From Alphaproteobacteria bacterium (GTDB lineage Bacteria > Pseudomonadota > Alphaproteobacteria > Micavibrionales > Micavibrionaceae), in assembly GCA_020442385.1 (NCBI GenBank), contig JAGRKE010000011.1, positions 21,917 through 85,916 of the forward strand: DNA of 64,000 nucleotides. Direction: 5' to 3'. This document shows, piece by piece, positions 61,233 through 64,000 of the stretch (its first letter is position 1; each line of letters begins with the position of its first letter). The notes under the pieces were generated by a model. That model searched no databases. It was not told where the DNA came from and was given only the letters and a program-made list of their open reading frames with translations. The position numbers were made by a program, and so were the translations under genes.

Positions 61233-62177
61233 TTATTGTGCAGCATTTTCCAGCTTGGCCACCTCTTTTTCATTCTCGTGCACTTTGCGCTCATCATGCA
61301 GCGCGGCGGCGTTCAGGCCCGTTTCGCGCGCGACCATGTAATAAATTGAATCCAGATCCAGTTCCTGATCAATGCCCTTTTCCTTGACGTGGTAGGCCAT
61401 CGCGGCATCTAGTGTGATAATCGATTTATCGGGCTGGTTACGTTTGCGCATTTGCTCATCAGTCAGCTTGGCAATCATGAGCAACAATTCATTACTGACG
61501 CGCACCTTATGATGCTTTTCAAAACCGCCGCGCAGGGCTTGGAGAATGCGGTAGGTCTCAACCGTATTGGGCGGATTGAGGAAAACCTTTTGAAAGCGTC
61601 GCTCCATCGCGGGATCGAGCGCAACATATTGACGAAACTCATCCAGCGTGGTTGCGCCAATCACCAGTAAGTCGCCCGCGGTCAGATACGGTTTCATCAC
61701 ATCAGACAGACCGGCATACGAGCTGCCCTCGCATGAAGGCATGATCTGGTGAAATTCATCGATGAATAAAATAATGCGCGGGTTTTCCGGGTTGTGATAA
61801 CGCTCGGCAATGCCCTTACACAGCGGGATAAAGCGCCCCTGAAACTCGGCGCGGCTGGATGTTCCGGCGGCCATCTGCGCCAAATCCACCTCGATCACGC
61901 GCGCGTCTTTGAGATAATCCGGCACATCGCCGGAGACAATGCGCTGCGCCAGCCCAACCACCAGTGCGGTTTTACCAACCCCGGCGGGTGCCAGCAGCGA
62001 GACGTTCTTGCGCCCCTTTTGCAGCAAAATCAGAATGGAATCGTCAATCTCCTGATCACGGCCGGTAATGGGGTCATAGCGTCCTGCCCTCGCCAGCGCT
62101 GTGAAGTCATTACAATATTTCCCGATCAGCTCTTCCAGCTCCGCGTCAGAAATTTTGTAGTCCCATTTCTCAGTCAT
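61233..62177 (-). CDS. single-module AAA+ ATPase related to ClpA/ClpB D1
   Basis: 314 residues. It contains Walker A APAGVGKTA (64-72), Walker B IILFIDE (135-141), sensor 1 GATTLDE near 176 and Arg fingers MERRF at 193-194. After the fold comes a C-terminal small domain. This is the D1 module of ClpA/B/ClpX-family proteins, without their N-domain and D2 module. How it works alone is unclear: it may be a stand-alone remodeling ATPase. It is convergent with the RsmC-like gene. Confidence 0.8.
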   Translation of the reverse strand: MTEKWDYKISDAELEELIGKYCNDFTALARAGRYDPITGRDQEIDDSILILLQKGRKNVSLLAPAGVGKTALVVGLAQRIVSGDVPDYLKDARVIEVDLAQMAAGTSSRAEFQGRFIPLCKGIAERYHNPENPRIILFIDEFHQIMPSCEGSSYAGLSDVMKPYLTAGDLLVIGATTLDEFRQYVALDPAMERRFQKVFLNPPNTVETYRILQALRGGFEKHHKVRVSNELLLMIAKLTDEQMRKRNQPDKSIITLDAAMAYHVKEKGIDQELDLDSIYYMVARETGLNAAALHDERKVHENEKEVAKLENAAQ

Positions 62178-62196
62178 GTATCGGTCCTTGGATGTA

Positions 62197-63066
62197 TTAG
62201 TCTTCGAAGCAAATCATATCATCGCTGTAGCCCTGCGCATAGAGCGCGGCGGTTAAATCCCCATAGAGGATCATATTGACCAGTTCCTTGGCGACGTTGG
62301 GTTTGGGATGATAGCCAATCCCCAGCCCCGCGGTTTTAAGCATCGGTAAGTCGTTCGCGCCATCGCCAATGGTCATGGCGTCTTGCGGCTGCAAATCCAG
62401 CGCGGATAAATGCTGCTTTAGAAACTCGACCTTGGCGTGCTTATCCAAAATCGGCTCGATCACGCGCCCGGTTAACGCGCTGCCTTTAATCTCCAGTGTA
62501 TTGCCGTGATGCGCATCAAAGCCTGCCTGCCCGGCAATCGCTTCGGTGAAAAAGGTAAAGCCGCCCGAAACCAGAACGCAGTGGCTTCCGTGTTTTTTCA
62601 TGGTTGCGACGAGCGTTTTTGCGCCGGGGCTAAGTTTTGTGCGCGCCAGTGTTTTATGCAGCGCTCCTTCCGATAAATCTTTGAGCAGCCCGACGCGCTC
62701 GCGAATAGCGTCATGGAAATTCAGCTCGCCATTCATGGCGCGCTGGGTGATGGCGGCGATTTTATCCTTTAATCCGGCAAAATCAGCGAGTTCATCCAGC
62801 GTTTCTCCGGTGACGATTGTGCTGTCCATATCGGCTAGTAACAGCCTTTTACGGCGGTTTTCCGCCGGGCTTAGGAAGATATCAATTTCTTCCATCTCCA
62901 GTGCATCGCGAATATCCTCCAGCGCCTCATGGCCCGGCGCCGCACCAATGGCTACATCGGCGGCTTTATTCGGCGAGAGCCACGTCACATCGCCGGATGG
63001 AAAATGCACCGGCGTTAAAGGATGGGCCTCGGGGTCGGACGCAACAAAAGTAAGAATGTAGGACAT
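62197..63066 (-). CDS. serB: phosphoserine phosphatase
   Basis: 289 residues. HAD motifs: DMDSTIV (nucleophile Asp), GGFTFF strand with the Ser/Thr, and GDGANDLPML with metal Asp residues. The first 75 residues form an ACT-like domain. It releases serine from phosphoserine. Divergent from serC (the previous step), so both may share a control region at 63067-63161. Confidence 0.95.
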   Translation of the reverse strand: MSYILTFVASDPEAHPLTPVHFPSGDVTWLSPNKAADVAIGAAPGHEALEDIRDALEMEEIDIFLSPAENRRKRLLLADMDSTIVTGETLDELADFAGLKDKIAAITQRAMNGELNFHDAIRERVGLLKDLSEGALHKTLARTKLSPGAKTLVATMKKHGSHCVLVSGGFTFFTEAIAGQAGFDAHHGNTLEIKGSALTGRVIEPILDKHAKVEFLKQHLSALDLQPQDAMTIGDGANDLPMLKTAGLGIGYHPKPNVAKELVNMILYGDLTAALYAQGYSDDMICFED

Positions 63067-63161
63067 GTTGAGAATGTTTTGTTTGATCTAGAGGTCATGG
63101 AACAGTAAAACAGGAATTCCCAAACGCTAAAACAAATTTTAACACGCTGAGACTTTAAGCC

Positions 63162-64000
63162 ATGGATAAACCAACCACAAAGCCCCAAAATCCCTGTTTT
63201 TCATCAGGCCCTTGCGCCAAACGCCCCGGCTGGAGTGTTGAAGCGCTTGCAGGTGGGTTTTTCGGCCGCTCGCACCGCGCCAGCGCGCCCAAGGCACGAT
63301 TGTATGAGGTAATCGAAAAGCAGCGCGCGTTGCTGGGCATTCCGGCGGATTACAAGGTTGGTATCGTTCCGGCCTCTGATACCGGCGCTGTGGAAATGGC
63401 GCTGTGGTCGATGATCGGCGCGCGCGGTGTGGACGTGTTCGCATGGGAAAGCTTCAGCGCGCAGTGGTTGAAAGACATTAAGAACGATTTGAAAATTACC
63501 GACCTGCGCGCCTTCGAGGCGGATTATGGTGAGATTGCCGATCTGTCACAGGCCGATCCTGCGCGCGATATCGTGTTCGCGTGGAACGGCACGACGAGCG
63601 GTGTGCGCGTGCCCAATGGTGACTGGATTTCTGAGAGCCGCGAAGGCATTACAATCTGCGACGCGACCTCGGCGGTGTTTGCTTATGATTTGCCGTGGGA
63701 CAAGCTGGATGTCACGACCTGGAGCTGGCAGAAGGTTCTGGGCGGAGAGGCCGCGCACGGCATGATCGTGCTGTCCCCGCGCGCTGTGGCGCGTTTGGAA
63801 AGCTACACGCCGGATCGTCCGTTGCCGAAAATTTTCAAGATGACGAAAAAGGGTCAGTTGATTGACGGCATTTTTGTGGGCGAGACGATCAATACGCCCT
63901 CGATGCTGGCGGTGGAAGATTGCTATGACGCATTGAAATGGGTGGAGAGCATTGGGGGTCTGCGCGAGACAATCGCGCGTTGCCGGCGTAATTATGATGC
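63162..64000 (+). CDS. serC: phosphoserine aminotransferase (partial, C-terminus off the window)
   Basis: The first 279 residues run off the right edge. It begins [20 protein letters not shown], and the PLP lysine is in [14 protein letters not shown]. The [11 protein letters not shown] segment and the RPLPKIF sequence fit the alphaproteobacterial SerC group, about 370-390 residues long. It makes phosphoserine from 3-phosphohydroxypyruvate. The next step enzyme, serB, is the divergent neighbour. Confidence 0.93.
   Translation, partial: MDKPTTKPQNPCFSSGPCAKRPGWSVEALAGGFFGRSHRASAPKARLYEVIEKQRALLGIPADYKVGIVPASDTGAVEMALWSMIGARGVDVFAWESFSAQWLKDIKNDLKITDLRAFEADYGEIADLSQADPARDIVFAWNGTTSGVRVPNGDWISESREGITICDATSAVFAYDLPWDKLDVTTWSWQKVLGGEAAHGMIVLSPRAVARLESYTPDRPLPKIFKMTKKGQLIDGIFVGETINTPSMLAVEDCYDALKWVESIGGLRETIARCRRNYD

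Noticed and set aside
1..64000. CRISPR array or prophage
   Set aside because: No repeated spaced units, Cas genes, capsid, portal, or integrase sequence was found.

Overview
Organism. The window looks like chromosomal DNA of a free-living or host-associated alphaproteobacterium with moderate GC content. The evidence is the block mnmE-mnmG-rsmG-parA-parB followed by opposing holA, and the lptE-leuS pair next to a DUF3576 lipoprotein; there are also DUF6489, NDUFA9-like, SlyX, DUF1223 and heptosyltransferase genes. Outer-membrane functions (porin, LptE, lipoproteins, SurA) show a diderm envelope. I cannot fix the order; Micavibrionales or Rhodospirillales-like lineages are only a guess. Three parS-like sites next to parAB suggest that the first 7 kb lies close to the replication origin. 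Layout: 1-7 kb is the tRNA modification, rRNA methylation and chromosome partition block. 7.7-14.8 kb holds glutathione-type genes (gshB and a convergent GCS2-like ligase) lying between holA and lptE-leuS, a small gene behind a strong promoter and a structured leader, and the DUF3576 lipoprotein. 15-24 kb holds a highly expressed porin, yggS, several uncharacterised genes, an Smr nuclease, an M23 peptidase, a trypsin-like lipoprotein protease and greB. 24-33.6 kb holds a GNAT enzyme, an amidinotransferase-fold enzyme, a D-Ala-D-Ala carboxypeptidase, panD, a HIT protein, the YifB/ComM ATPase, a LOG-family hydrolase and a GGDEF protein. 33.6-37.1 kb holds uvrD followed by a compact accessory module: a 47-residue antisense gene, a palindromic operator and an XRE regulator. 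That module is bounded by a second, diverged copy of the uvrD 3' end. 37-46 kb is housekeeping (surA, rsmA, gmk, glycosyltransferases). 46.3-46.8 kb is tRNA-Ser(GGA) with partial copies of both of its ends and a hairpin repeat, which looks like an integration or recombination scar. 47-64 kb holds an acidic polyglycine protein, uup, an ArsC-like protein, a BaiN-like flavoprotein and a sodium:solute symporter. It continues with a decarboxylase-SET fusion, a MATE pump, an RTX-type secreted protein, an RsmC-like methylase, a single-module Clp-like ATPase, and divergent serB and serC. How the parts work together. parABS with mnmEG/rsmG is the conserved origin-proximal core. leuS and lptE are translationally coupled, as are uup and its neighbour. 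serB and serC form a divergent serine-biosynthesis pair. Several genes (24755, 31879, 36995) have a good promoter whose expected start site falls on or just before the start codon, so leaderless translation seems common here. Most notable observations: (1) one polypeptide that joins a PLP-dependent ornithine/diaminopimelate-type decarboxylase to a SET-domain lysine methyltransferase; (2) a roughly 0.44 kb two-gene regulator module inserted at the uvrD 3' end with a duplicated, synonymously changed gene tail; (3) a dispersed hairpin repeat whose core is conserved but whose flanking arms differ in sequence and stay self-complementary in each copy; (4) tRNA-Ser end duplications. Functional statements rest on motif recognition by eye; no database search was possible.
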